A stretch of DNA of 50,563 bases from Odoribacter sp. (GTDB taxonomy: Bacteria > Bacteroidota > Bacteroidia > Bacteroidales > Marinifilaceae), in the NCBI GenBank assembly GCA_020024465.1, contig JAHHTT010000011.1, forward strand, positions 1-50,563, read 5' to 3'. Made by a program: the position numbers and the translations under genes. The notes below the pieces were generated by a model that did not search any database, was not told where the DNA came from, and saw only the letters and a program-made list of their open reading frames with translations. This document shows, piece by piece, positions 24,486 to 33,461 of this stretch (position 1 is the stretch's first letter; each line of letters opens with the position of its first letter).

Positions 24486-24538
24486 AAAAATCGGTATATG
24501 ATCACAATACATTTGATTATATACCGATTTTTATTATT
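24486..24538. terminator. Bidirectional terminator
   Basis: AAAAATCGGTATAT (24486-24499) pairs perfectly with ATATACCGATTTTT (24519-24532), with A/T tracts on both sides. It separates the convergent PLP-enzyme and queA genes. Confidence 0.85.
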
Positions 24539-24739
24539 TTTATTAAGTTCTTGTTTCCTTGTTTGCGATCATTTCTCAATGATGGAAAGAAAACTCTTCT
24601 TTACCAACTCCTCATAAGAAAAATATTTCATATAGATTTGCAAAAAGCGTTAGTTTGATTCTAAGCCTCTTATGTATATTACACAAACAGTTTTAGGATT
24701 TTTACAAACTTACTGATAATCAATCAATTTAAAACCAAT
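24539..24739. other. AT-rich intergenic region
   Basis: Between the bidirectional terminator and the end of queA. I see no credible reading frame, promoter or stable hairpin here. Confidence 0.5.
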
Positions 24740-25789
24740 CTATATGATCAACATTGCATCACCGTATGTACCAAACTGATATTTTTCTTTTACTGCAACC
24801 TCATAAGCATTCATCACATGTTCGTATCCGCCAAAAGCAGCCACCATCATCAACAAAGTAGAATAGGGTAAATGAAAATTTGAAACAAATGCATCCGGCA
24901 CACTAAAATCATAAGGAGGAAAGATAAATTTATTCGTCCAACCTTCATATTCGGCCAAACGACCTTTAGTTGTCACACAACTTTCCAAAGTCCGCATAAC
25001 AGTAGTTCCCACAGCACAAATCTTACAACGTTCATCCTTTGCATCATTTACAATTTTCACCGTTTCTGGAGTAACAAATATTTGCTCGGAATCCATCTTG
25101 TGCTTTGTCAAATCCTCCACATCCACCTCACGAAAATTTCCTAAACCGACATGCAAAGTAATATATGCAAAATCAATACCTTTGATCTCCATACGTTTCA
25201 TCAATTCACGACTAAAATGCAAACCTGCCGTCGGAGCAGCGACAGCTCCTTCATGCCGAGCAAAAATAGTCTGATAACGTTCTTCATCCTCTTGCTCTAC
25301 TTTACGCGTAATACTACGAGGCAGAGGAGTTTCTCCCAAACCATATAACAATTTCTTAAACTCATCGTAGTCTCCATCATACAAAAAACGCAACGTACGC
25401 CCACGCGAGGTTGTATTGTCTATTACTTCAGCCACCAAACTGTCATCTTCTCCAAAATACAATTTATTTCCTATACGGATTTTACGCGCCGGATCTACCA
25501 ATACATCCCAAATGCGCATATCTCGATTCAATTCCCGAAGCAAAAACACTTCAATTTCCGCTCCCGTTTTTTCCTTATTACCATATAAACGAGCAGGAAA
25601 CACCTTTGTATCATTGAAGACAAACACATCATTCTCATCAAAATAATCAATGACATCCTTAAATATTTTATGCTCTATTTCACCAGTTTCCTTATGCAAC
25701 ACCAATAAACGACATTCATCTCGATTCGTTGACGGATACTGCGCAATCAAATCTGCAGGAAGTTTATATCTGAATTTTGATAACTTCAT
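24740..25789 (-). CDS. queA: tRNA preQ1(34) S-adenosylmethionine ribosyltransferase-isomerase
   Basis: A 349-residue QueA, the normal length. It transfers and isomerises the ribosyl moiety of SAM onto preQ1 in tRNA, forming epoxyqueuosine. Typical segments are the start MKLSKFRYKLPADLIAQYP, FVFNDTKVFPARLYG, RHEGAVAAPTAGLHFS, ITLHVGLGNFREV and the C-terminal FHLPYSTLLMMVAAFGG. It is downstream of truB on the same strand after 121 nt with no visible promoter, so it may belong to the ftsX-DUF3098-uppP-truB run. Confidence 0.97.
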   Translation of the reverse strand: MKLSKFRYKLPADLIAQYPSTNRDECRLLVLHKETGEIEHKIFKDVIDYFDENDVFVFNDTKVFPARLYGNKEKTGAEIEVFLLRELNRDMRIWDVLVDPARKIRIGNKLYFGEDDSLVAEVIDNTTSRGRTLRFLYDGDYDEFKKLLYGLGETPLPRSITRKVEQEDEERYQTIFARHEGAVAAPTAGLHFSRELMKRMEIKGIDFAYITLHVGLGNFREVDVEDLTKHKMDSEQIFVTPETVKIVNDAKDERCKICAVGTTVMRTLESCVTTKGRLAEYEGWTNKFIFPPYDFSVPDAFVSNFHLPYSTLLMMVAAFGGYEHVMNAYEVAVKEKYQFGTYGDAMLII

Positions 25790-25910
25790 TTCTACTTCTA
25801 TTTAAAATTACCGACTAAGTCTCAATTAACAATCTAACTTATTACAAAAGAAAAGCAGGAAATATTTCTTAACAATGCAAAATACTCCAATTTCATTAAA
25901 ACGTTGCAAG

Positions 25911-26618
25911 TTACTGCTCTTTCTGCAAAAAAGCAACCAATTCATCCATTTTATTTGCATCAGCGACACTAAAGCATCCACTCCTCAATCTCCGCAGACC
26001 AGCTAAATATGCACCACTACCACATGCACGCCCAATATCATTTGCCAAAGAACGAATATAAGTTCCTTTACTACAAACTATACGCAACTGCACATCAGGT
26101 AAAACATAATTCAAAATCTCCAGTCTATTCACAAGCACTTCACGCGCCGGCATTTCTAACATATCCCCTTTACGTGCCTTTTTATAAGCTCTATCACCAT
26201 CCACCCGAATAGCTGAATATACAGGCGGTATTTGCCGTACAACACCACAGAAATCATTCAATATCTGTTCAAGATACTCTCGCGTAATATGCTCTACCGG
26301 AAAACATCCCTCCGGTAAAGTTTCCAAATCATATGAAGGAGTCACCGCTCCAAAATGAATATCCGCCACATACTCCTTCTCTTGTGCCATTAATTCCTCT
26401 ATCCGTTTCGTCCACTTCCCAGTACATACCAATACCAACCCAGTTGCCAAAGGATCCAAGGTACCGGTATGTCCCACCTTTATCTTTCCGCAAGATGCCT
26501 TTAAAGACCAACGGATTTTATTTACAACATCAAACGAGGTCCAATGTAATGGTTTATCAACCAAAATCAATGAACCGGCATGAAAATCTCCTTCTTCTTG
26601 AAAAATTATCTTACACAC
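25911..26618 (-). CDS. truB: tRNA pseudouridine(55) synthase
   Basis: A TruB family enzyme making pseudouridine 55 in the tRNA T-loop. It has the catalytic Asp motif GHTGTLDPLATGLV, the KRIEE and KEYVADIHFG segments, PPVYSAIRVDGDRAYKKAR, and RIVCSKGTYIRSLANDIG. The start is uncertain. The frame has no ATG before the conserved domain. Candidates are GTG at 26618, used here, and TTG at 26633, which overlaps the uppP stop by 8 nt and suggests translational coupling. A purine-rich AAGAAGGAGA followed by an out-of-frame ATG lies further inside. Roughly 235-240 residues, somewhat short but complete. Confidence 0.93.
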   Translation of the reverse strand: MCKIIFQEEGDFHAGSLILVDKPLHWTSFDVVNKIRWSLKASCGKIKVGHTGTLDPLATGLVLVCTGKWTKRIEELMAQEKEYVADIHFGAVTPSYDLETLPEGCFPVEHITREYLEQILNDFCGVVRQIPPVYSAIRVDGDRAYKKARKGDMLEMPAREVLVNRLEILNYVLPDVQLRIVCSKGTYIRSLANDIGRACGSGAYLAGLRRLRSGCFSVADANKMDELVAFLQKEQ

Positions 26619-26625
26619 AATCTTC

Positions 26626-27420
26626 TTACACAAAACTATAAACCAATATCGTTCCTCCTACTACCAAGCAATATATTGCAAACCACATCAATTTGCCTTT
26701 CTTCACCAAATTCAACATCCAGCTGCAAGCAATATATCCAGAAACAAAAGCAGAAACAAAACCAACCAACAATACAGAAACTGATATTCCACTTTCTGCC
26801 GAAGAAAATCCGCCTTGCATCAAGTCCAAAAAGGCTTCCCCCAAAATAGGTACCAACACCATCAAGAATGAAAATTTTGCAACATTCTCCTTATTATTAC
26901 CAAGCAAAATTCCCGTACCAATTGTCGAACCAGAACGTGACAAACCCGGCAATACAGCACACGCTTGAGCAATTCCTATAATAAAAGCATCACGAAAAGT
27001 AATTTCTTTTCTTTCGCGAGGACGGGCATAATAGGCAAATGATAACAAAGCGGCTGTAACTAACAAAGAAACACCTACGATCAACAATCCTGAACCAAAA
27101 ATTGCCTCTACATAATCTTTAAAACACACCCCTACTATCGCCACAGGTATCATAGACAGTGCAATTTTTGCAATATAAATTGTCTCTGAATTCCATTGAA
27201 AACGAAACAAACCTTTTAACAAGTCCATAATTTCATGACGCAGTACAACTATAGTACTACAAACTGTAGCAGCATGTACCACCACTGCAAACGTTAAATT
27301 CTCTTCTCCCTGCACTCCAAATAAAGCACTAAAAATCTGCAAATGCCCAGAACTACTTACCGGCAAAAATTCTGTCAGTCCTTGCACAACACCAAGAACT
27401 AAAGCTTCCAACCAAGACAT
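26626..27420 (-). CDS. uppP: Undecaprenyl-diphosphatase
   Basis: A 264-residue multi-spanning membrane protein of the BacA/UppP family. It has the two signature motifs, QGLTEFLPVSSSGHL (Glu17 to His26) and PGLSRSGSTIG (about 155-165), and about seven hydrophobic segments. It dephosphorylates undecaprenyl diphosphate, recycling the lipid carrier for peptidoglycan and polysaccharide export. It follows the DUF3098 gene by 32 nt and overlaps the possible truB TTG start. Confidence 0.97.
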   Translation of the reverse strand: MSWLEALVLGVVQGLTEFLPVSSSGHLQIFSALFGVQGEENLTFAVVVHAATVCSTIVVLRHEIMDLLKGLFRFQWNSETIYIAKIALSMIPVAIVGVCFKDYVEAIFGSGLLIVGVSLLVTAALLSFAYYARPRERKEITFRDAFIIGIAQACAVLPGLSRSGSTIGTGILLGNNKENVAKFSFLMVLVPILGEAFLDLMQGGFSSAESGISVSVLLVGFVSAFVSGYIACSWMLNLVKKGKLMWFAIYCLVVGGTILVYSFV

Positions 27421-27452
27421 ATTATCTGTTTAAAATTAATATTAACACCCTA

Positions 27453-27737
27453 TCACTTACCACAACCTTCTTCGGCTTCTTTTTTCGGCTTTCGCATAAT
27501 TGCCCAAAATATAAAACCAAATCCGCCCAATACAACTATGGGAGCTAATGTTATCCTCCTGAAACTAAAAATCTCATAATTAAATGTATCAGGATCATTG
27601 CTCCCTCCACCCATCATCAAAATAAATCCAAACACAACAATACCAAAACCAATTAAAATCATTTTATAACTACTCACCGGAATAGGAAATCCGACCTTCT
27701 TATGCGAAGTATTCTTCAAATCACTCTTCAACATCAT
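27453..27737 (-). CDS. DUF3098 small membrane protein
   Basis: A 94-residue protein with two transmembrane segments (about 25-43 and 65-82) joined by a loop containing GGGSNDPDTFNYEIFSFRRITLAPI, which is typical of DUF3098. The C-terminus is charged (RKPKKEAEEGCGK). It stands between ftsX and uppP, its usual place in Bacteroidota, which hints at a cell-envelope or division role. Function unknown. Start is ATG 27737 or 27734. Confidence 0.88.
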   Translation of the reverse strand: MMLKSDLKNTSHKKVGFPIPVSSYKMILIGFGIVVFGFILMMGGGSNDPDTFNYEIFSFRRITLAPIVVLGGFGFIFWAIMRKPKKEAEEGCGK

Positions 27738-27761
27738 ATATAAATCGTATTAAATATTTTT

Positions 27762-28628
27762 TTAATTATACAAATCATTCAAATCCTTACTCAGATAGCG
27801 AGTAACCGACATCCACGAAGAGACAAAGGACAACAGAACTCCACAAATTGTAACAAATAATACCATCACAATCAACAGTTCTTTATTCATCAAATCCACC
27901 ACACCATCAGTCTCTTTTTGTAAAAAATAAATGGCAGCCAATAGTAGCATATTAGCAAACATACTGCCAAAAAAACCAAACCAAAGACCATTTTGAATAA
28001 ATGGCTTGCATATAAAAAAAGATTTCGCTCCAACCAATTGCATCGTTTTAATCAGAAAACGTTGAGAATACACAGCCAAATGAATCGTATTACGAATCAA
28101 TGTAAAAGATATCAGCAGCAACACAGCTCCTGCCATCAATAAAATCAAACTGATACGACGCACATTTTCATTCACCATCTGTACTAAAGATTTCTGATAA
28201 GAAACCTCTTGAATAATCTCATTTTTCAACAAACTTTTTTCAATCAGTGCCAATGAATCGTTATTTGCATACACCGGATTCAATTTAATCTCTATTGAAG
28301 GCAAAAGAGGATTATACCCAAGTACTGTTTCAAAATCTTCACCCAATTCTTTTTTAAACTCACGAGCTGCCCGCTCCTTACTAATGAACATGGATGAAGA
28401 CACAAACGGTTTTGTGTCTATTATTTTCTGGACTCTTTTAATCTCTGCTTCATTTATATTGTCCTTCACAATAATTGAAAAACCGATATTCTGTTTTACA
28501 TGATCAGATATTTTTTTTGTATTCAACAAGATAAATACAAGTGCACCAACAACCACCAATACCAATGCAATACTTAGCGTTGAAACAAAATAGGAACCTG
28601 CAACCTTTCTTTTTCTATTATAAACCAT
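27762..28628 (-). CDS. ftsX: Cell-division ABC transporter permease FtsX
   Basis: A 288-residue FtsX with four transmembrane segments: one near the N-terminus (about 15-38), then a periplasmic domain (about 40-160) and three further helices. FtsX with FtsE transmits a cytoplasmic signal to peptidoglycan hydrolysis during division; ftsE is not in this window. ATG at 28628 (MVYNRKRKVAGSYFVS) was chosen because the longer frame needs a TTG. It has its own -7 box and begins the ftsX-DUF3098-uppP-truB-queA run. Confidence 0.93.
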   Translation of the reverse strand: MVYNRKRKVAGSYFVSTLSIALVLVVVGALVFILLNTKKISDHVKQNIGFSIIVKDNINEAEIKRVQKIIDTKPFVSSSMFISKERAAREFKKELGEDFETVLGYNPLLPSIEIKLNPVYANNDSLALIEKSLLKNEIIQEVSYQKSLVQMVNENVRRISLILLMAGAVLLLISFTLIRNTIHLAVYSQRFLIKTMQLVGAKSFFICKPFIQNGLWFGFFGSMFANMLLLAAIYFLQKETDGVVDLMNKELLIVMVLFVTICGVLLSFVSSWMSVTRYLSKDLNDLYN

Positions 28629-28650
28629 CGTCCAAATATTTTTGAGACCA

Positions 28651-28658
28651 CAAATATA
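28651..28658 (-). promoter_or_regulatory. -7 box of the ftsX operon
   Basis: TATATTTG on the minus strand, 22 nt before the ftsX ATG. A TTG at 28683-28681 stands 22 nt upstream as a possible -33 element. Confidence 0.5.
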
Positions 28659-28754
28659 CAAATTGCAATCGACTTCACCACAACAACTTTAGACAAACTG
28701 AATATTACTACAAAAGTTTTTACAACATTAAATTTCTTGGAAAGAATACAAGAA

Positions 28755-28793
28755 AAAAAACGCTAATTGCAGGAAAAGCAATTAGCGTTTTTT
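28755..28793 (-). terminator. Terminator of the tRNA operon
   Basis: CGCTAATTGC and GCAATTAGCG (28761-28770 and 28778-28787) pair, with AAA/TTT extensions, a 7-nt loop and a T tract on the minus strand. It follows tRNA-Leu. Confidence 0.88.
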
Positions 28794-28797
28794 CTTG

Positions 28798-28882
28798 TAC
28801 TCGAAGCGGGACTTGAACCCGCACAGCCGCAATGGCCACGGGATTTTAAGTCCCGCGTGTCTACCGATTCCACCATTCGAGC
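28798..28882 (-). tRNA. tRNA-Leu (TAA)
   Basis: On the minus strand the acceptor GCTCGAA pairs with TTCGAGT (one G-U pair). The anticodon arm CGGGA-CTTAAAA-TCCCG gives anticodon TAA. A long variable arm follows, then the T-arm GCGGGTTCAAGTCCCGC. Discriminator A; CCA is not encoded. 85 nt, as expected for a class II tRNA. Confidence 0.96.
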
Positions 28883-28899
28883 ATCCTCCGTAGGGAAAG

Positions 28900-28972
<73 letters not shown>

Positions 28973-29018
28973 ATTTGCAAAATATTATAAGAAAAAGAAC
29001 TCTTCTGTTTTGCGTGTG

Positions 29019-29049
29019 CAAAGATAAAGCATTTTTCCCTTTTCACAAA
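29019..29049 (-). promoter_or_regulatory. Promoter of the tRNA operon
   Basis: On the minus strand, TTTG (29049-29046), a 19-nt spacer and TATCTTTG (29026-29019): a full Bacteroidota consensus match, about 47 nt before tRNA-Gly. Confidence 0.75.
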
Positions 29050-29079
29050 TATTTTACAGAAAAAATATTCAAAAATGAT

Positions 29080-29841
29080 TTACACAATGGAAACTTTTAT
29101 ACCCATATCTTCCAAACCCTTCACCACTTTAGATGACACTCCTGCATCAGTGATAATCTGATCAACAACATCAAGACTACATATCTTACCAAAACCTCGA
29201 CGTCCGAATTTTGAAGAATCTGTCAAAACAATTGTTTTCTGCGCTGCTTCTATCATGACTCTGTTAATACTTGCTTCCATGGAATTCGTCGTTGTCAAGC
29301 CATATGCTAAATCAATACCATCTACTCCGATAAAAAGCTTGCTGCAAGAAAAATTTGCCAACATTTTCTCGGCATAATCACCGACAACAGAACTAGAGGT
29401 ATGTCGCACAACTCCACCCAACTGAATAACCTCTACCTGGTGATGATTAATCAGCTCCATGGAAACATTCATCGCAGAAGTTATCACGGTCAAACGAGCA
29501 TCAGGACTAATACACTGAGCAAAAGCCAAAACTGTTGTGCCGGAAGCAATAATGATGGCATCATTCGGTTGAAGCAATTCTGCCGCTTTCAATCCTATAC
29601 GCTTTTTTTCTTCCGGAAAATGTTTTGCCTTCTCCAAAACATGCCGATTCCCTATATACGGATCAATTTGAATTGCTCCTCCATGTGAACGATAAAGCAA
29701 TTTCTTCTCTTCCAAAATTCCCAAATCCTTACGGATAGTCACAGATGAAACATCCAAAAGTTTTGATAAATCATTCACAGCAACCGTTCCGTTAATTTTC
29801 AGCAATTCCAATATCTTATGATGCCTCTCGGATAATGTCAT
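29080..29841 (-). CDS. DeoR/GlpR-family transcriptional regulator
   Basis: A 253-residue DeoR-type repressor. The N-terminal winged helix-turn-helix (about 1-57) is HHKILELLKINGTVAVNDLSKLLDVSSVTIRKDLGILEE. A sugar-phosphate isomerase-like sensor domain (about 75-240) contains IIASGTTVLAFAQ, TVITSAMNVSMEL, QLGGVVRHTSSSVVGD, FIGVDGID and TDSSKFG. Members sense phosphorylated sugars or sugar acids. It is divergent from a D-2-hydroxyacid dehydrogenase, with an inverted repeat between them. Effector unknown. A -7-like TAATTTTG lies at 29898-29891. Confidence 0.92.
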   Translation of the reverse strand: MTLSERHHKILELLKINGTVAVNDLSKLLDVSSVTIRKDLGILEEKKLLYRSHGGAIQIDPYIGNRHVLEKAKHFPEEKKRIGLKAAELLQPNDAIIIASGTTVLAFAQCISPDARLTVITSAMNVSMELINHHQVEVIQLGGVVRHTSSSVVGDYAEKMLANFSCSKLFIGVDGIDLAYGLTTTNSMEASINRVMIEAAQKTIVLTDSSKFGRRGFGKICSLDVVDQIITDAGVSSKVVKGLEDMGIKVSIV

Positions 29842-29969
29842 GACAATTAAATTAGAAATACAACTTATCCTCTTATAGCAAAAGGGGCTACAAAATTAGT
29901 AAAAAAAAGAGAAAAGTAATTTTTCATATAAAGAAAACATTTCCTAACTTAGAGGGCTGTATAATGTTA

Positions 29970-29993
29970 TTGACAGCATAACTATTCTGTCAA
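29970..29993. promoter_or_regulatory. Inverted repeat in the divergent regulator/dehydrogenase spacer
   Basis: TTGACAG (29970-29976) and CTGTCAA (29987-29993) are inverse complements with a 10-nt spacer, 20 nt before the dehydrogenase ATG. It is a candidate operator for the adjacent DeoR-type protein; arms are short and binding is inferred. Confidence 0.4.
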
Positions 29994-30013
29994 AATTAAT
30001 AGCACTAATAAAT

Positions 30014-30958
30014 ATGAATATTGTATTTGTCGAACCTTTGGGGATATGTGAGTGCAAATTCAATACAGGCGTTACAGCCTTGAAAGCACAAGGACACCAA
30101 CTAACCTTCTACCCTGACCGCCAGGAAAACGAAGACATACTAATTGAACGGGCAAAAGATGCAGATATTGTCGTTATCAGCAATATCCCATTAAAAAAGC
30201 GTTTTTTTGAGCATTGTCCAAAACTAAAAATGTTGTCAGTCGCCTTCACCGGCGTCGATCACATTGACTTAAAAGAATGCCGGAAACGGAGAATTACAGT
30301 TTGCAATGCAGCCGGCTACTCAACACAAGCTGTTGCAGAATTGACTATCGGCATGATTATTTCTCTATACCGTAAAATTATAGGTGGAGATGCCATCACA
30401 CGTATTTCCGGTGACAGACAAGGATTCCTCGGCTGCGAATTAAACGGAAAAACAATCGGTATCATAGGATTGGGTGCCATTGGACAACGTGTAGCACAAC
30501 TGGCCCATGCTTTCGGCTGTAAAGTATTGGCCTACAATCGCCATTTCAAACAAATCGAAAATGTCACACAAGTGGACAAACAAACCCTCTTAAAACATTC
30601 GGACATTATTTCCGTACATATTCCCTCTAACGAAGAAACACGGAATTTCATTAATACAGATGAATTTGCGCTGATGCAGTCTCATGCCATATTGATTAAT
30701 ACAGCTCGTGGTCCCATTGTCAACCAACATGCATTATATGAGGCTCTGAAAAAAGAACAAATTGCAGGCGCAGCCCTTGATGTATACAACCAAGAGCCTC
30801 CACTTCCTGCCGACTTGGAATTATTCAATGCACCGAATTTATTAATGCTTCCTCATCTAGGATACGCCACACACGAAGCATTCGCCATCCGCTTTGGCAT
30901 TGTTGTTCGCAACATTGAAATGTGGTTACAGGGAATTACGCAAAATAAAGTACAATAA
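30014..30958 (+). CDS. D-isomer-specific 2-hydroxyacid dehydrogenase
   Basis: A 314-residue NAD-dependent dehydrogenase. The Rossmann motif GIIGLGAIGQRVAQLAHAFGC carries GxGxxG at about 150-157. The substrate-binding region contains SVAFTGVDHID. The catalytic Arg lies in NTARGPIVNQHALYEAL, Glu in DVYNQEPPLP and His in LPHLGYATHEA. The family interconverts 2-keto acids and D-2-hydroxy acids (glycerate, lactate, phosphoglycerate types). The short length and lack of an ACT domain argue against a long-form SerA. The divergent DeoR regulator suggests carbohydrate-linked control. Substrate unknown. Confidence 0.88.
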   Translation: MNIVFVEPLGICECKFNTGVTALKAQGHQLTFYPDRQENEDILIERAKDADIVVISNIPLKKRFFEHCPKLKMLSVAFTGVDHIDLKECRKRRITVCNAAGYSTQAVAELTIGMIISLYRKIIGGDAITRISGDRQGFLGCELNGKTIGIIGLGAIGQRVAQLAHAFGCKVLAYNRHFKQIENVTQVDKQTLLKHSDIISVHIPSNEETRNFINTDEFALMQSHAILINTARGPIVNQHALYEALKKEQIAGAALDVYNQEPPLPADLELFNAPNLLMLPHLGYATHEAFAIRFGIVVRNIEMWLQGITQNKVQ

Positions 30959-30963
30959 AGGAG

Positions 30964-30990
30964 AAAGCGCTATGGAATCGTAGCGCTTTT
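30964..30990 (+). terminator. Intrinsic terminator after the dehydrogenase
   Basis: AAAGCGCTA (30964-30972) pairs with TAGCGCTTT (30981-30989) with an 8-nt loop and a T/A tail on the plus strand. On the minus strand it lies just after the murF-alr stop but has a poorer T tract. Confidence 0.75.
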
Positions 30991-30991
30991 A

Positions 30992-33439
30992 TTATTCCTT
31001 AAAATAAACTCTCTTTACCCGATGCGAAACAGATGTCAACACCTCATAAGGGATTGTCTGCAATTTATCAGATAATTCTGTCACGGGAATGTGCTTCCCG
31101 AAAATCTCCACCTCATCCCCCACTTGTGCCTGAGTATCCGTAACATCAATCATACAGGCATCCATACAGATATTTCCGATAATTGGAACCCGTTTGCCAC
31201 ATACCATCACCTCACCCACTCCACAACTCAAATGACGATTCAAGCCATCAGCATACCCCACAGGAATGACAGCGATACGGGAATCACGCTTCAACACACC
31301 TTTCCGACCATAGCCCACCGTCTGGTCTCCTTTAACCTCCCGCACAGAAGCGATGTAGGTCTTAAACGAACTGACCGGACGCAAAGAAGCGCCATTGGCA
31401 CTGATTCCATGCAGACCGATACCCAATCTGACCATATCAAACGCATAACGGCCAAAACGTTCTATACCTGCAGAATTCAATATATGCCGTAAAATATGAT
31501 AATCAAAATGTGACTGCACTTCTTCTGTCATACTCACGAAGTTATCAATTTGCCACTGTGTATAACCATCATGCTTTTTTTCATCGCTACCGGCCAAATG
31601 TGAAAACATCGAACGTATCATTACATGCCGCTTCGTTTTGAAAAAATCCAACAAATCGTCAATATCGCCGACATCCAATCCGGAGCGGTTCATTCCGGTA
31701 TTTAATTTCAGATGTACCGGATATTTTTCGATACCATGTTTAACCAAAGCGGCATCAAAAGCTTTCAACAAAACCAACGAATAAATTTCCGGCTCAAGAC
31801 CAAATTCTATCATATTATCAAACGATTCCGGCTCTGGATTCATCACACCGATAGGTATTGTAATACCTGCAGCACGCAACTCCACACCCTCATCAGCAAA
31901 AGCCACCATTAAATAATTAACGCCTTGGTATTGCAATAAATTAGCAATTTCCACCGAACCGCTACCATAAGAAAATGCTTTCACCATGACAGCCACCATC
32001 GTTTGCCGGGGTAAAAGAGAACGGAAATGATTCAAATTATAAACCATTGCATCCATATCTACCTCAAGAACAGTGGAATGTGACTGTTTCTGAAGAAAAC
32101 CGGCAATATATTCGAAACGGAACTTACGGGCTCCTTTTATCAGAATAACCTGATCTTTAAATGACTCTCTTTTTTCCTGATACAGAAAACTCTCGGTATC
32201 TTTATAAAAACGACATTCCTGCAATTGAAAAAAAGACTTATAACGACTGACATTCTCTCCGATACCAATAAACACTGACACATCAGCCTTTTTCAACAAT
32301 CCGGCGATCTCCCGATAAAGTCCGCCTTCATTTGTCCCCACATCTACAAAATCAGAAAGTATAACTACTTTTCCACGACCGGCATCCTGCATCATCAAGG
32401 TTTTTAAAGCCAACTGAAAGGACGCGGCATCTGAATTGTAGTAGTCGTTGATCAATACGCAATGATTAATGCCGTCTTTAATTTCCATTCGCATAGCAAT
32501 AGGCTGCAACTGTTCGACTCGCGGCACAATATACTCTAACGTCTTTCCTTTCCACAAAAGCAAACAGATCGCATTCATGCAATTTTCATACGAAGCTTCA
32601 TCGGCAAATGGTATGTGAATCGTACTGATGCTTCCCTTCCATTCCAATACAACACGTCGTCCACAAGAATCCTGCACATTTTCCAATACTCGCACTTCCA
32701 CATCGTCAGAATCTCCCCATGCAATACGTTTAGCCGTAATTTTCGCTACACTCATAATATAATCCAGAGGTGCTCCGGCCTGTCCGATAATAATTTCACA
32801 ATCCACAAACAATCGGGCTTTCTCTTCCAATTTGGCTTCCTGTGACTTAAAATTTTCTCCATGAGCATCTCCCAAATGCGTAAATATACCGACACGAGGC
32901 TGAATCATTTGCTGCAATCTCACCATTTCTCCCGGCTGTGAAATACCTGCTTCTATAATTGCCAAACGGGTATTTCCGGTCATCTCCAATAAAGAAAGAG
33001 GTACTCCGATCTGAGAATTATAACTACGGGGACTTCTATAAATATCAGATTCATCAGAAAGCATCTGATAGATCCACTCCTTCACTATAGTCTTGCCATT
33101 ACTACCTGCCACACTAACAACATCTGCATTCAATTGTTGGCGATACCAACCTGCCAATGTCTGTAGAGCCTCTTTAACATCCGATACTTTGAAAAAATTA
33201 GCTTCCGCTAACTCCGTAAATTCAGGAAGACTCTCACTAATAACAAAATTTCTTACCCCCCGACCATACAAAGTTACAACATAATCGTGCCCGTTATGAT
33301 TTATTCCCTTCAACGCAAAAAACAATGCCGTTTCCGGATTTACCAAAGAACGGCTATCCACACTGATTTCTGTAATTTCGAAGTCTTTCACTCCACTGAC
33401 TTCTCCATTGAATACTACTGCAATTTCCTTGCTAAACAT
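30992..33439 (-). CDS. Bifunctional UDP-MurNAc-tripeptide:D-Ala-D-Ala ligase/alanine racemase
   Basis: An 815-residue MurF-Alr fusion, a standard arrangement in Bacteroidota. Residues about 1-450 are MurF with the ATP loop GSNGKT (112-117), followed by the central and C-terminal ligase domains (VILSDFVDVGTNEGGLYREIA). Residues about 460-815 are a PLP alanine racemase with Lys487 in VMVKAFSYGSG and the catalytic Tyr729 in PVGYADG. Together they make D-Ala and attach D-Ala-D-Ala to the peptidoglycan precursor. The frame can be extended by 24 codons through a membrane-like stretch, but ATG at 33439 (MFSKEIAVVF) is the natural start and leaves 22 nt after cls. Confidence 0.95.
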   Translation of the reverse strand: MFSKEIAVVFNGEVSGVKDFEITEISVDSRSLVNPETALFFALKGINHNGHDYVVTLYGRGVRNFVISESLPEFTELAEANFFKVSDVKEALQTLAGWYRQQLNADVVSVAGSNGKTIVKEWIYQMLSDESDIYRSPRSYNSQIGVPLSLLEMTGNTRLAIIEAGISQPGEMVRLQQMIQPRVGIFTHLGDAHGENFKSQEAKLEEKARLFVDCEIIIGQAGAPLDYIMSVAKITAKRIAWGDSDDVEVRVLENVQDSCGRRVVLEWKGSISTIHIPFADEASYENCMNAICLLLWKGKTLEYIVPRVEQLQPIAMRMEIKDGINHCVLINDYYNSDAASFQLALKTLMMQDAGRGKVVILSDFVDVGTNEGGLYREIAGLLKKADVSVFIGIGENVSRYKSFFQLQECRFYKDTESFLYQEKRESFKDQVILIKGARKFRFEYIAGFLQKQSHSTVLEVDMDAMVYNLNHFRSLLPRQTMVAVMVKAFSYGSGSVEIANLLQYQGVNYLMVAFADEGVELRAAGITIPIGVMNPEPESFDNMIEFGLEPEIYSLVLLKAFDAALVKHGIEKYPVHLKLNTGMNRSGLDVGDIDDLLDFFKTKRHVMIRSMFSHLAGSDEKKHDGYTQWQIDNFVSMTEEVQSHFDYHILRHILNSAGIERFGRYAFDMVRLGIGLHGISANGASLRPVSSFKTYIASVREVKGDQTVGYGRKGVLKRDSRIAVIPVGYADGLNRHLSCGVGEVMVCGKRVPIIGNICMDACMIDVTDTQAQVGDEVEIFGKHIPVTELSDKLQTIPYEVLTSVSHRVKRVYFKE

Positions 33440-33461
33440 CTTATACACAAAATTTATATAC

